DNA of 64,000 bases from Mesorhizobium loti CJ3sym. Lineage in GTDB: Bacteria > Pseudomonadota > Alphaproteobacteria > Rhizobiales > Rhizobiaceae. The DNA is taken from the NCBI RefSeq assembly GCF_000472785.1, contig NZ_KI421462.1:214298-278297 (forward strand), read 5' to 3'. The stretch's first letter is position 1; every line of letters starts with the position of its first letter. Under the pieces are notes generated by a model that had not been told where the DNA came from, did no database searches, and worked only from the letters and a program-made list of their open reading frames with translations. The translations under genes were made by a program, and so were the position numbers. This document shows, piece by piece, positions 44,882 to 53,434 of the stretch.

Positions 44882-45633
44882 TCGTCGGTGAGCCAGCCCG
44901 GCGTCACGGCGACCGTCCGGCGGTCGACCAGGACGCGACGACGCCTCGGCGCGCCGGGATCGGTGAGGCGCGGCGTCACCGAGACAATGGCGACCTTCCA
45001 GTCAGGCATGCCCGGCTGGGGCGCGGCCATGACACCGGACAGGACCGTCAGCCCGCGGCGCTCCAGCTCGGACACCGCGGCAAGAATGTCATTGTAGAGC
45101 TGGCGCCGCCCTCGCCCCGACGACAATGGCTCCTCGACGATGTCGGAGAGGATGAACGAGGCGAGATCGAGCCATTCGCCGAGATTAGCGATGTGGTCGT
45201 CATGGGTGTCGGGCACGCCGGGACGGTGGATGAGATAGGCGTCGCACTTCGCGGCATCGCGGATGGCCTTGTGCGTCTTCATCGGCGACACCGCCACCGG
45301 TTCGAGATGGCCAAACGCCTCGACGAGGTGTTGTTCGGCCGCCTTGTCCGGACCGATCGGCAGGCGCGGCGTGGTGAACGCGCCCGGCGCGTGGCCGAGC
45401 GCTTGGGCGATGCGGTCGAGCGCCTCGTCGCTTACCTTCTTCGCGCGTTCGACGCGCTCGACCGTCGACAGCGAGACACGCGCGAAGTCGGCGAGCGTGG
45501 TGGCTTTCCACTGCTTGAGATGGCGACCCCAGCGCACCACCATGGCGACGAGCTCGATCGCCGGCGGCGTGGGCACATCGACCGGCTTGTTGGGCAGTTC
45601 CTTAATCTTGTCGAGAAGTTCCTGGGCATTCAT
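44878..45633 (-). CDS. XRE-family HTH regulator with C-terminal domain
   Basis: 251 residues from ATG at 45633 (GGAGA upstream). After ~40 residues comes an HTH (LKQWKATTLADFARVSLSTVERVERAKK, residues ~36-64) followed by IAQALGHAPGAF. The C-terminal ~150 residues are of unknown type and contain WKVAIVSVTPRL. It lies 69 bases after the SduA-like gene on the same strand and convergent with the TIR gene. It may control the defence block. Confidence 0.75.
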   Translation of the reverse strand: MNAQELLDKIKELPNKPVDVPTPPAIELVAMVVRWGRHLKQWKATTLADFARVSLSTVERVERAKKVSDEALDRIAQALGHAPGAFTTPRLPIGPDKAAEQHLVEAFGHLEPVAVSPMKTHKAIRDAAKCDAYLIHRPGVPDTHDDHIANLGEWLDLASFILSDIVEEPLSSGRGRRQLYNDILAAVSELERRGLTVLSGVMAAPQPGMPDWKVAIVSVTPRLTDPGAPRRRRVLVDRRTVAVTPGWLTDD

Positions 45634-45702
45634 GGACGAGGTCTCCTTTCGTGCCCGCGAACATGCCTCAACTCCGCCGAGCAAAAGAGGTCGAAACGCC
45701 CT

Positions 45703-46677
45703 TCAGCACGCATCAGCTCCCGACGCATCCCCGCCGCCCGCGCACCTGTCGGTTGAATCCCGCCGGTCTGTGCCACGCTTGTCAGCGCGTTGCCCCAATC
45801 CGGCCGAGCCCGCGCGCTCCGTCAGCGAGACGATGATTCTGTCGAGGCGGCGGAGCAGATCGTCGTAGGGGACGATGTCCATCATATTCACATATTTCCG
45901 CTTGATCACCTCCAGGTCGAACGATTGGTTCTCGGTGAGCCCGCCCGTGCCGTCCGTTCGGCGATCGCGGCCGAGCAGAAGCAGCGCCTTGGGATTGGTC
46001 ACCCGGATCTGGAGGCCGGCGGGAAGTGCTGACCCGTATCGCTTCGACAGTTCGCGCTCCCCCTCAACGCCCCATTTGGAGAGGTGGAACAGGTATTTCT
46101 CGGCCTGCATGATGGTGCCTGACAGCTCCTTGGTCGGAACGCTGTTGCCACGATACAGGCGTATCTCGAGCAGCTCGCCGAAGGCCTCGACGGCGATGCT
46201 GTCGACCCGGTCGCCGCCAACGACGATTTCGCTGCCGGGCTTCAGCTTTGCAATGCGCCGAAAGATGCTGATATTGCGCTCGGCGACAAAGACCTTCCGG
46301 TCCGGCGCGATCCCCTCCGCGACGATCAGCACATCGTTGTCGATCCCCAGGATCCGCCCGGGAATGCGGTGATATCCGTCTTTTGTGGTCGCGAACCGAA
46401 ACCGATAGAGCGGTCGATCGTCCTCGTCCGCCTCGTCGTCGTGAGCGGCACCGTGCGCCGTCTCCGCCACGAGGTCGGAACTGCGGAAGAAGAAGACCCG
46501 GCTCAGCGTCACCTTGCCCGCCGCCTTGAGCTCCCGCGTCACCCAGGCATTGCCACCGAAGTGCGGTTCGTATTCGAGCGTCACGCCCTTGCTGCCGACC
46601 TCAACGAAATCATCACACGTGCTCCTGCACTGGCTGCCACCATCCTCTTCAACCGGCGCCACGACTAATGGCGACAA
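45703..46677 (-). CDS. Shedu-like protein (SduA nuclease domain, DUF4263)
   Basis: 324 residues. The C-terminal half matches the Shedu nuclease layout: VDSIAVEAFGELLEIRLYRG near residues 158-178, ELSGTIMQAEKYLF, then ALLLLGRDRR and FDLEVIKRKYVNMMDIVPYDDLLRRLDRII (the IiTYDELL-type end). The catalytic D-ExK site reads E-I-R, so Lys is replaced by Arg. The N-terminal ~150 residues would be the sensor part. Starts at TTG, overlapping the nucleotidyltransferase end by 29 bases. Acts alone in known Shedu systems; here it is operonic. Confidence 0.75.
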   Translation of the reverse strand: MSPLVVAPVEEDGGSQCRSTCDDFVEVGSKGVTLEYEPHFGGNAWVTRELKAAGKVTLSRVFFFRSSDLVAETAHGAAHDDEADEDDRPLYRFRFATTKDGYHRIPGRILGIDNDVLIVAEGIAPDRKVFVAERNISIFRRIAKLKPGSEIVVGGDRVDSIAVEAFGELLEIRLYRGNSVPTKELSGTIMQAEKYLFHLSKWGVEGERELSKRYGSALPAGLQIRVTNPKALLLLGRDRRTDGTGGLTENQSFDLEVIKRKYVNMMDIVPYDDLLRRLDRIIVSLTERAGSAGLGQRADKRGTDRRDSTDRCAGGGDASGADAC

Positions 46678-47347
46678 ACCGGTCTCGCACTATATCGGTC
46701 CGCCCTGCCGGGCCGCGGACATTTCCCTCAAGGAAATATTCGAAGTCGCCGTTCTGAAGCAGGACTGTGAACTGTTCGGCGATGAACCGGTGGACTTCGG
46801 CCTCTGCAGCAAGAATCTCGTCCACGATCTCCGGCCGCCCGTCGACAATGAGGAGGATATCTTCCATGTCACGGCTCATGAACAGATCACCTGCGCCGCG
46901 CCCGAGATAAGCTTCCAGCTTTGTCGCGACAAATAGTTCCGGGGAAAGCTTTTTGATCCTGAGCGTATCGGTCAATTCATGGGTTACTGCCGTTTCGATC
47001 CCAGCTGCGTACCAGTGGCTAGTGAAGCCGAGTATGCCGGCATCGTCCGGCATAAAGTCGACCTTGAGGTCCCGCAGCCGCATCCGGCAGATGACGTTGT
47101 CCTCGGGGGACTCAGCGAAACCTCGCTGCCTCAATTCTTCCCGCAACTGCGCCCACTCTCCATAACCGGCAAGATCGACGATGAGGTCGACATCGTCAGT
47201 CGCCCTCACATCCTCAAGGGTCACTTCGTCTGTTATAAAAAGAGCGGTTGTGCACCCGCCGACAAAGACCAGCCGTTCCCGGAAGTCTTCCCCCAAAGCT
47301 TCCGCCACCGTCTGCAGCATCAGGAGCAATTGGCCTCGGACCGTCAT
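46649..47347 (-). CDS. AbiEii-type nucleotidyltransferase (toxin-like)
   Basis: 232 residues of the nucleotidyltransferase fold: FVGGCTTALFI near residue 27, then TDDVDLIVDL near 50 (the two metal Asp) and KVDFMPDD near 95 (third Asp). The C-terminal half holds LFVATKLEAYLGRG and RDMEDILLIVDG, the pattern of AbiEii/JHP933-like proteins. Such enzymes transfer nucleotides onto RNA or protein and act as toxins with a winged-helix antitoxin. Its ATG overlaps the stop of the HTH gene by four bases. Confidence 0.85.
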   Translation of the reverse strand: MTVRGQLLLMLQTVAEALGEDFRERLVFVGGCTTALFITDEVTLEDVRATDDVDLIVDLAGYGEWAQLREELRQRGFAESPEDNVICRMRLRDLKVDFMPDDAGILGFTSHWYAAGIETAVTHELTDTLRIKKLSPELFVATKLEAYLGRGAGDLFMSRDMEDILLIVDGRPEIVDEILAAEAEVHRFIAEQFTVLLQNGDFEYFLEGNVRGPAGRTDIVRDRFVAISRGAG

Positions 47348-47922
47348 TTTTTCAGGAACCTCTCCGAAAGCCGCTGTCCAGCCAGGCCCGCTTGGCGCTG
47401 ATTGCCGAGCCGGATGGCATCAACGAGAGCAAGATATTCGTAGAGCCGTTCATCTTTCTGGACTGCTTCAGGCACACTCTTGAACAAAGGTGCAACCGAC
47501 TGCCCCATGTCCCGCCCTTGGGCATAGGGCCATATGTGTATGTACTCGCCTCCGCTGACCAATAGCCCCTTCAGCATCGGCGCGGCGAACGCCGTCGGAA
47601 TACCGCGCGTCATCGCGCCTGCCTTCGCGGGAAACACGAACTTCAGGCCGTGGACGATAAATTCATAGAGATTGCGGCGGTGAGGATTGGCCCGTCCCGT
47701 ATCCCGGTCTTTAATGGCCAACCCCGATGAGAGACTGCGCTTTAAGGAGGCGTTGATCTCCGTCTTGCTGATACCTGTTAGGGATTCCAGCCCGCGAACA
47801 GAGAAGGGGTCCTCGCCCGCAAAGCCCCTACGCTGTTCCCCATGGCCCGCGAACTCTCCTTGCTCCTGCAAGCTCACGAGCTTCAGAAGCACCACGATAT
47901 CCTGACTTTTCATTCCAATCAT
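47344..47922 (-). CDS. Winged-helix protein, probable antitoxin/repressor
   Basis: 192 residues beginning MIGMKSQDIVVLLKLVSLQEQ, with a winged-helix region (SVRGLESLTGISKTEINASLKRSLSSGLAI, residues ~40-70). The start at 47922 has GAGG ten bases upstream; an ATG three codons later is the alternative. Pairs of this kind of winged-helix protein and AbiEii-like nucleotidyltransferase are often encoded together. It heads a leftward operon with the nucleotidyltransferase, Shedu and probably XRE genes. Confidence 0.75.
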   Translation of the reverse strand: MIGMKSQDIVVLLKLVSLQEQGEFAGHGEQRRGFAGEDPFSVRGLESLTGISKTEINASLKRSLSSGLAIKDRDTGRANPHRRNLYEFIVHGLKFVFPAKAGAMTRGIPTAFAAPMLKGLLVSGGEYIHIWPYAQGRDMGQSVAPLFKSVPEAVQKDERLYEYLALVDAIRLGNQRQAGLAGQRLSERFLKK

Positions 47923-48398
47923 TGCAGCTTGTCCTCTGTCCTAGGACCAAGGACATTCCATCATTCGATGTCTCTCCTGTCAATGAGAACGCTAGGAGGG
48001 CGCCGCGGAAAGCCCAAAATACGTCGTTTTGAGCCGCCGGTACGTGGTTCGCCGGCAGCATGATGATTGGCTCAGGGCGCTCACCCTAGCGAAAGAGCAT
48101 TCAAACGTCGTCGTCCGACTGGCGAGCGCCGCCGGCAGCATTGAAGCGGTCAATATCGTCGGCAGAAGAGCGTCCGAAAAGGGCTGTCGGTTGCTTCATC
48201 GTGGGAACGAAAAAGCGAGAGAAGCAGAACTTTCGTGTGCGATTTTTGCACCAGGCCCGTAACTGGCTGATTTTCCTTAAGTATCTGTCCAGTCCCGTCA
48301 TGCGCCAGCTGATCCCATGACGACGCCATGGCACCAGCCAGCCCAAGGAAGAACCAGGCGTCTGATCTGGGGAAGGCTGTTTCAGGACTTTTGCGAGA
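47923..48398. other. Stretch with no recognised gene
   Basis: About 475 bases between the antitoxin start and the dioxygenase end. It should hold the promoter of the HTH operon. A minus-strand frame (48421-48101) has a few protein-like words but no family. Confidence 0.4.
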
Positions 48399-49373
48399 TC
48401 AGCGAATAACCGGCTCGCCATGGAAGCGCCGGCGCGAGGGCGGCGAGACGCCGAAGCCGACTTCCATCATCAGCCGTGGCGTGCGCGACGGTACGGTGCC
48501 CATATGAAAGCCGAACGGGTCTTCGACGAAGCCGAGGCCGGCTTCGCCGGTCAGCGTGACGGGGCTGTCATCGCCATAGACCTTGAGAACTTCCTGCGCC
48601 GGATGGCCGACAAGCAGCGTCAGCTGATGCTTGATGGCGCGGCGGTTATGACTGCCCCGCACATAGACATGCGGGCCGGTGCCTTCGTCGACCGGCGTCA
48701 GGTAGAAGAAGAATTTCAGCATCCTCCAGTCATCGAGATCGAAATGATACTTGCCGAGCGAGGCACGGTTCTTGTCGGCGTCGGAGGCCTGGCCGGTCGG
48801 GAAGCTCCACCACACCCGTGTGGTGATCAGTTTCGCCTGAGCGCCCAGATAATGCGCGGCGATGTCGAGCAGCAGCGGGTCGTTCTGGATGGCGACCGCT
48901 GCCTTGCAGCCGAGGATGTGTTCGAAAAAGTGGCCGCTGAGCAGCGAGCGGCCGAAACGCTTCTCGGCCTCGGCATGGTCCTCAGCCATGAATTCGAGAC
49001 GGCGATCGAAATTGCCGAAACAAGGCGTGTAGCGGGCGAAGGCGGCGATCTCCTCATGGATGGAAGTCGGCAGGACGAGCCCGCAAAACAACCCGTCCGA
49101 CCGCAGCGCCTCGACAATTTCCTGGCGATCGACGCCGGCAAACATGGTGTCGTGGGCATTTTGCGACACGCGAACCGGCTTTGCCCCACGCCAGTGCATC
49201 CGGCGCGCCGGCATGGTGCGGGCGAGCACGAACATCGGCAGCCATGCCGGGTTCTCGCGAATGTCCGACAGATAGGTCGGAATGCGCACGGCGATGCGGC
49301 GCAGCACGCCGCCGTTTCGCGCGATGGCCTCGAGACTGGCGGCGCCGGATTTGTCAGGGCTCGAAAGGGTCAT
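48399..49373 (-). CDS. Phytanoyl-CoA dioxygenase-like Fe(II)/2-oxoglutarate enzyme
   Basis: 324 residues. The metal triad fits H-x-D...H: KYHFDLDDW near residue 207 and a distal His in GFHMGTVPSRTPRLMME near 300, with Arg following as 2-oxoglutarate ligand; GPHVYVRGSHNRR is also typical of PhyH. Substrate unknown; relatives hydroxylate small molecules. A second, truncated copy lies at 27947. It stands upstream of the parB-ardC group, separated by ~240 bases that hold no gene. Confidence 0.8.
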   Translation of the reverse strand: MTLSSPDKSGAASLEAIARNGGVLRRIAVRIPTYLSDIRENPAWLPMFVLARTMPARRMHWRGAKPVRVSQNAHDTMFAGVDRQEIVEALRSDGLFCGLVLPTSIHEEIAAFARYTPCFGNFDRRLEFMAEDHAEAEKRFGRSLLSGHFFEHILGCKAAVAIQNDPLLLDIAAHYLGAQAKLITTRVWWSFPTGQASDADKNRASLGKYHFDLDDWRMLKFFFYLTPVDEGTGPHVYVRGSHNRRAIKHQLTLLVGHPAQEVLKVYGDDSPVTLTGEAGLGFVEDPFGFHMGTVPSRTPRLMMEVGFGVSPPSRRRFHGEPVIR

Positions 49374-49616
49374 GAAGGTCCTCAGCTATGAATGCAATAT
49401 GATATCGACGAAGCATCGGTTCTCACTGCCTCGCCGCTGGTCCAAGCCCGATTCCCGCAACGGAAGGACGTTTAGGCGCGCGTCGGATTTTGTGCAACGC
49501 ACAATAGCCTTGTGCGTGGCAAAAGCTGTTCGGATCGCCGTGCGCATCAGCCAATATTCCAGCGGCAGGCAAACGGGGCGGCGGCACTTAGAAAGAGCCG
49601 CCGCCCGGCTTGGCAG

Positions 49617-51347
49617 CTATTGGCGGACGAACAGCGGCTGGACGCTCGCCCATTGATCGGCGGTGCGGAAGCCGCCGCGTTTCGTGTAGCTTTCGACCGG
49701 GAATTTCATCCAGTTGGGCAGCCAGTTGTCGATCTTCTCGCGGCCGTTCTCGCCCGACAGGCAATCGCGGATGATCTTCTTTTGCGTCTTGACCTTCTCG
49801 GCGACATTGCCGTCGGCGACAGGCTTGCCGGCGAGGTCGGCCAGCATTGCATTGGCGATCTCCCTGTCGCGCAGCAGGTCGAAGAAGGCGTCGTCCGCTT
49901 GCCACCACGCGCCCATGTCGATGCCCAGATGGTTGCCGAGGGCCTCGACGATGGCGCTGCCGGCTTCGAGCGTCTCGGCCATGGCAAGGCTGAGAACGCG
50001 CATGACGTCATCGTCGCAAAGTGCCAGCAAACGGGCGAAGACGGCGGCAAGCGCAAAGGCGTCGCCATTGCCGCCGGCTATCGCACCCTCCTCGTCGGGC
50101 TGCCCAAGCAGCGCAAGCACCGCGCGCCGTTTTTCGGCGAATACAGCTTCGGCCCTGGACGCGGCAATGCTTGCCGCCACCGCTTCATTGGCGGTGCGCT
50201 GCGGCTCGCGGCGAACCTGCCACAGGCCCGAGCCTGCGATGGCATGCGCCACCATCAGGCGCAGCGCGACATCCGGATGGTCGAGCATGGCGGTACGCAC
50301 GGCTCCGTGGCGGTGCAGATCGACATAGTTCTGCATCGGCCCGGTGAGTTCCGGCCGCGACGGCCTGGCTGGCGTTTCGTCGGGCTCGCCGCCCTCGCCT
50401 TGCGCGCGGGCGCGGCGGGCCTCCTTGCGCGACAGCCAGCCCTCATGGCACTCGACCGCGCCGCGATGCGAGACTGATATGAAGACCTTGCCGCCCTTCT
50501 TCCTCGGCGTCTTTTCGTGGTCCCAAGACTGGAAATGCTGGCCCGGTTCGAGCACGGCCACCTCGGGCCAGCCGGCTTCCAGATAGGCATCGCGTTTGGC
50601 GGCGATGGCCTCGTTCTGCTTTTGCCAGAACAGGTCGGCATCGGCGAAATAGCTGTCCTCGCCGAACAGGTCGCAGACGATCAGGCCCGGATAGTCCTCG
50701 ATGGCAAACAGCGCCATCTTGGTGGAAATCGACTGGCCGCCGAACAGCCATTGCTTCAACTGGTGGCCTTGCGGCGCGTATTGCTCGGGGTCGGCATAAA
50801 GCGCCAGCCAATCCTTCTGCTGCCCCTTGGAGGCCATGGTCAGATGGCGCGCCGTCTCGGCGTCGATGTCCTCGCGCCGATAGGCCTCGCGGATTTTGGG
50901 CAGAAGATCGCCGAGCGCCAGAATGCGTTTGACCAGAAGCTCGGTGACGCCGAAGGTTGCGGCGATATCTGGAATGGTGCGGCCTTCCCTGATCAGCCGC
51001 GAAAACGTCTCCCACTGCGACACCTCGTCGGGATCGAGCCGGGCGAAGTTTTCGATCAGCGAGGCCTCGAGCGCGTCGGCGTCGTCGCCGTCCTCCATGA
51101 TGGCGCAGGGCAAGGCATTGCGCTGGCCGCGCTCGTCGGCGAGCGACTTCGCGGCGAAATAGCGGCGCCGGCCGGCGACGATCTCGAAGCTTTCCGGCGT
51201 GCCGTTGGGCCGCACCAGAAGCGGCACCAGGACGCCGCGCGCGCGAACCGATGGCAAGATATCCGACACGTCGGGCGCGCGTTTGGAATGGCGCATGTTG
51301 AGCGCGGAAATGTTGAGCTTATCAAGCGGAATGTGGGCAAGTTGCAT
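49617..51347 (-). CDS. ParB/RepB-family partition protein of the ICE
   Basis: 576 residues from the ATG at 51347 with AAGGAGA upstream; the frame runs further but without family signal. N-terminal ParB nuclease-like domain (IPLDKLNISALNMRH, GVLVPLLVRP, IVAGRRRYFAA, EASLIENFARLDPDE) then a KorB-type HTH (TIPDIAATFGVTELLVKRIL, ~125-145). The long C-terminal region is specific to plasmid/ICE ParB proteins. It may serve partition or regulation. A dead copy of its tail occurs at ~4000. Confidence 0.9.
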   Translation of the reverse strand: MQLAHIPLDKLNISALNMRHSKRAPDVSDILPSVRARGVLVPLLVRPNGTPESFEIVAGRRRYFAAKSLADERGQRNALPCAIMEDGDDADALEASLIENFARLDPDEVSQWETFSRLIREGRTIPDIAATFGVTELLVKRILALGDLLPKIREAYRREDIDAETARHLTMASKGQQKDWLALYADPEQYAPQGHQLKQWLFGGQSISTKMALFAIEDYPGLIVCDLFGEDSYFADADLFWQKQNEAIAAKRDAYLEAGWPEVAVLEPGQHFQSWDHEKTPRKKGGKVFISVSHRGAVECHEGWLSRKEARRARAQGEGGEPDETPARPSRPELTGPMQNYVDLHRHGAVRTAMLDHPDVALRLMVAHAIAGSGLWQVRREPQRTANEAVAASIAASRAEAVFAEKRRAVLALLGQPDEEGAIAGGNGDAFALAAVFARLLALCDDDVMRVLSLAMAETLEAGSAIVEALGNHLGIDMGAWWQADDAFFDLLRDREIANAMLADLAGKPVADGNVAEKVKTQKKIIRDCLSGENGREKIDNWLPNWMKFPVESYTKRGGFRTADQWASVQPLFVRQ

Positions 51348-51424
51348 GGTTTGTCTCCTTGGTTGAGGGGTGGGATTTCCCGCCGCAGAGGCTGCAAGCC
51401 GGCGCGGCGGGACGGTTTTCGCGC

Positions 51425-51844
51425 CTAGCGGCGCGTCTGTTCCGCCGTGTCGGGCGGAAGCTTGGAATGGGCGTTGCCAAGGGCCTCTGCCGCCTGTCGC
51501 AGCAACCGCTCGGCTTCGGTGATGTGGCCGGCGCTGCACGCTGCCTGGGCGTAGACGGAGAGCGGAAACTCGGCCTTGAAGCCGAGGTCGCGCTCGATGC
51601 CGAGGCCAAGCCGCCCCTTGACGCTTGCAAGCTCGGCAAGGCTGACGCTGCCGAGTTCGGGGAAGCCGAAGCCGAGGTCGCAAAGGCCGAAAAGGGTGTC
51701 GCCGTCGGCGTCGAGTTCAGTGAGAAGCCAGGTTGCTGGCCCGGTCGGATCGAACAGTTTGACCACCGGGACATGGTCGGTTTCGGTGTCGGTTGCGCCA
51801 TTGGCGAGCAGCCGGGCGCAAAGCTCGTCGGTGATCAGGATCAT
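51425..51844 (-). CDS. DUF2958 protein
   Basis: 139 residues starting MILITDELCARLLANG, with HVPVVKLFDPTGPATWLLTELD and LFGLCDLGFGFPELGSVSLAEL, the hallmark of DUF2958. Function unknown; the family is regularly found between ArdC and ParB genes on rhizobial mobile elements, as here. 77 bases upstream of parB. Confidence 0.9.
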   Translation of the reverse strand: MILITDELCARLLANGATDTETDHVPVVKLFDPTGPATWLLTELDADGDTLFGLCDLGFGFPELGSVSLAELASVKGRLGLGIERDLGFKAEFPLSVYAQAACSAGHITEAERLLRQAAEALGNAHSKLPPDTAEQTRR

Positions 51845-51856
51845 GGGAAACTCCTC

Positions 51857-52051
51857 TCAAAACGGTTCGAGTTGATTTCTGGCGTCATCGAACAGCCCGA
51901 TATCGAGCGGCTTTTGCGCCGCGCGCGGGCGCATCGGCGCGTCCGCCAAAGGGCAAGGCGGTCGCGCGTGGTGAGCGGCCGGACACCGGGAATGAGCGTC
52001 TGCTCGCGGTTTCGGTTCGGTCTGCAGGGTGTCGGGATCGCGCGCGCTCAT
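51857..52051 (-). CDS. Small conserved-looking ORF coupled to ardC
   Basis: 64 residues (MSARDPDTLQTEPKPRAD... ending KPLDIGLFDDARNQLEPF). Its ATG overlaps the ardC stop by four bases (ATGA) and it ends 12 bases before the DUF2958 gene, so it fits the operon exactly. No family recognised; mostly basic and Pro-rich with a hydrophobic C-terminal motif. Confidence 0.6.
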   Translation of the reverse strand: MSARDPDTLQTEPKPRADAHSRCPAAHHARPPCPLADAPMRPRAAQKPLDIGLFDDARNQLEPF

Positions 52052-53010
52052 GCCGCGATCTCGTCTTGTTGCGCGCCTTGGGCCTCGGCGTTGAAGCCCA
52101 GAAGAAAATCGGCGGCCTTGGAGGCAAGGCTGGCGGCGCGGAAGATGGCGCGATTGTCCTCGCGCAGCATCGTCAGCCATGCGCCGATATAGTCGGCATG
52201 GCGCACGCTCGGCTCGATGCCGAGGGTCGAACAGACAAAGGCTGCGGTGATTTCGGCAACCAGTTCCTCGCGCGCATAGGCCTTGGAACCGAAGGCGCTG
52301 GAGAGGTCGCGCGCCAGCCGCGCCGGGTGGCCCGTCCAGTGGCCAAGCTCGTGGAAGCAGGTGCGGTAATAGTCGATCTGCTGAAAGAATGCGGGCTGCG
52401 GCGGCACCTGAATGGTGTCACTGCCCGGCATGTAGAAAGCGCGATCGCCGCCGATGCGGAAATCCGCGCCGCTTGCTCGAATAAGCGCCTCGGCTTGGGG
52501 GATGATCTCGCGTTCGGGCAGCGGCTCGACGTTGCGGTAAAGGTGCGCGGGCAGGCCGTCGCACTGCGCGACGTTGAAGACGGTGAAGCGCTTCAAGAAA
52601 GGCACCGCCTGCGGCTCGTCGCCGTCTGTCCTGGCGCGCTCCTGCTCGCCCTTTGGGACAAAGCGGTCGGCATGCACGATTGTTGTGCCGCGCTCGCCCT
52701 TCCTGACATTGCCGCCAAGGGCAAGCGCCTGCCGGAAGGTCAGCCAGTTCTGGCCGGGATAGCTGCGCTCGATGACGGCGCCCCACAGGATGAGGATGTT
52801 GATGCCGGAATAGCGGCGCCCGGTGGCCGCGTTGCTGGGCAGGCCGAGGTCGGCCTTTGCGCTGCCCCATGGCTTGACCCATGGCACGGTGCCGCGCTCC
52901 AGTTCGGCAATGATGCGGTCCGTGATTTCCTGATAAAGGCTGGCGCCCGGGCGCCCGCCCCTGCCCGCGCCAGCCTCTCGGCTGCCGGAACGCTGGTGTT
53001 TTGCACGCAT
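52048..53010 (-). CDS. ardC: ArdC antirestriction protein
   Basis: 320 residues. The N-terminal ssDNA-binding region has the family pattern YQEITDRIIAELERGTVPWVKPW and NAATGRRYSGINILILW; the C-terminal zincin-like part has CFHELGHWTGH near residue 220 (Zn ligands HExxH) and REELVAEITAAF. ArdC coats incoming single strands and protects them from host restriction after conjugation. First gene of the ardC-small ORF-DUF2958-parB operon. Confidence 0.95.
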   Translation of the reverse strand: MRAKHQRSGSREAGAGRGGRPGASLYQEITDRIIAELERGTVPWVKPWGSAKADLGLPSNAATGRRYSGINILILWGAVIERSYPGQNWLTFRQALALGGNVRKGERGTTIVHADRFVPKGEQERARTDGDEPQAVPFLKRFTVFNVAQCDGLPAHLYRNVEPLPEREIIPQAEALIRASGADFRIGGDRAFYMPGSDTIQVPPQPAFFQQIDYYRTCFHELGHWTGHPARLARDLSSAFGSKAYAREELVAEITAAFVCSTLGIEPSVRHADYIGAWLTMLREDNRAIFRAASLASKAADFLLGFNAEAQGAQQDEIAA

Positions 53011-53211
53011 CGTCTGGTCCTCCGCTCTTCAATCCCGCGCCTTTCCCCGGAAGCGGGGTGGGCGGCGAGACGCGACCGGAAAGGCCCGCCGTCGGAGGCG
53101 GACCGCATCCGAAGGACCGGAACGAAGAGGAGGACCCGAAGCGAAGCGAAGGGTTGCGGGATGCCGCGGCGGGCCTAGAAGGGAGTGCCGCCCACCCCGC
53201 GCCGCCGGGAA

Positions 53212-53378
53212 CGGCCAACGAACAAACCGCGCCGGCCGACAGGGCGGCGACCGTCAGCAGCCGACAGGCTGCCCGCGCCAGGGGGCGAAGCCGGATGGCC
53301 GAGACCGCCGGAGCCTGGCGAAGAAAAAGCGGGCTCGGTTCACGAGCACCCGGCACGCGCCGTCAGGCGCGCGGGCGC
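53212..53378. repeat. 167-bp repeat, copy 2
   Basis: Near-identical to 28278-28444, same orientation. It lies upstream of ardC, in a ~420-base GC-rich non-coding stretch; here the repeat may hold the native ardC promoter or another cis element of the ICE. Confidence 0.92.
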
Positions 53379-53434
53379 ATCAGATTTCTGCGCCGTGCGG
53401 ACATCGGTTTGGCGTTCCGGTCGCACTCGTTCAA

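Noticed and set aside
51348..51683. Upstream extension of the parB frame
   Set aside because: It overlaps the DUF2958 gene in another frame, and the ATG at 51347 has a strong ribosome site and the ParB start.
52066..53178. 370-residue plus-strand open frame opposite ardC
   Set aside because: Antisense shadow of a clear ArdC gene; GC-rich codon pattern creates long opposite frames.
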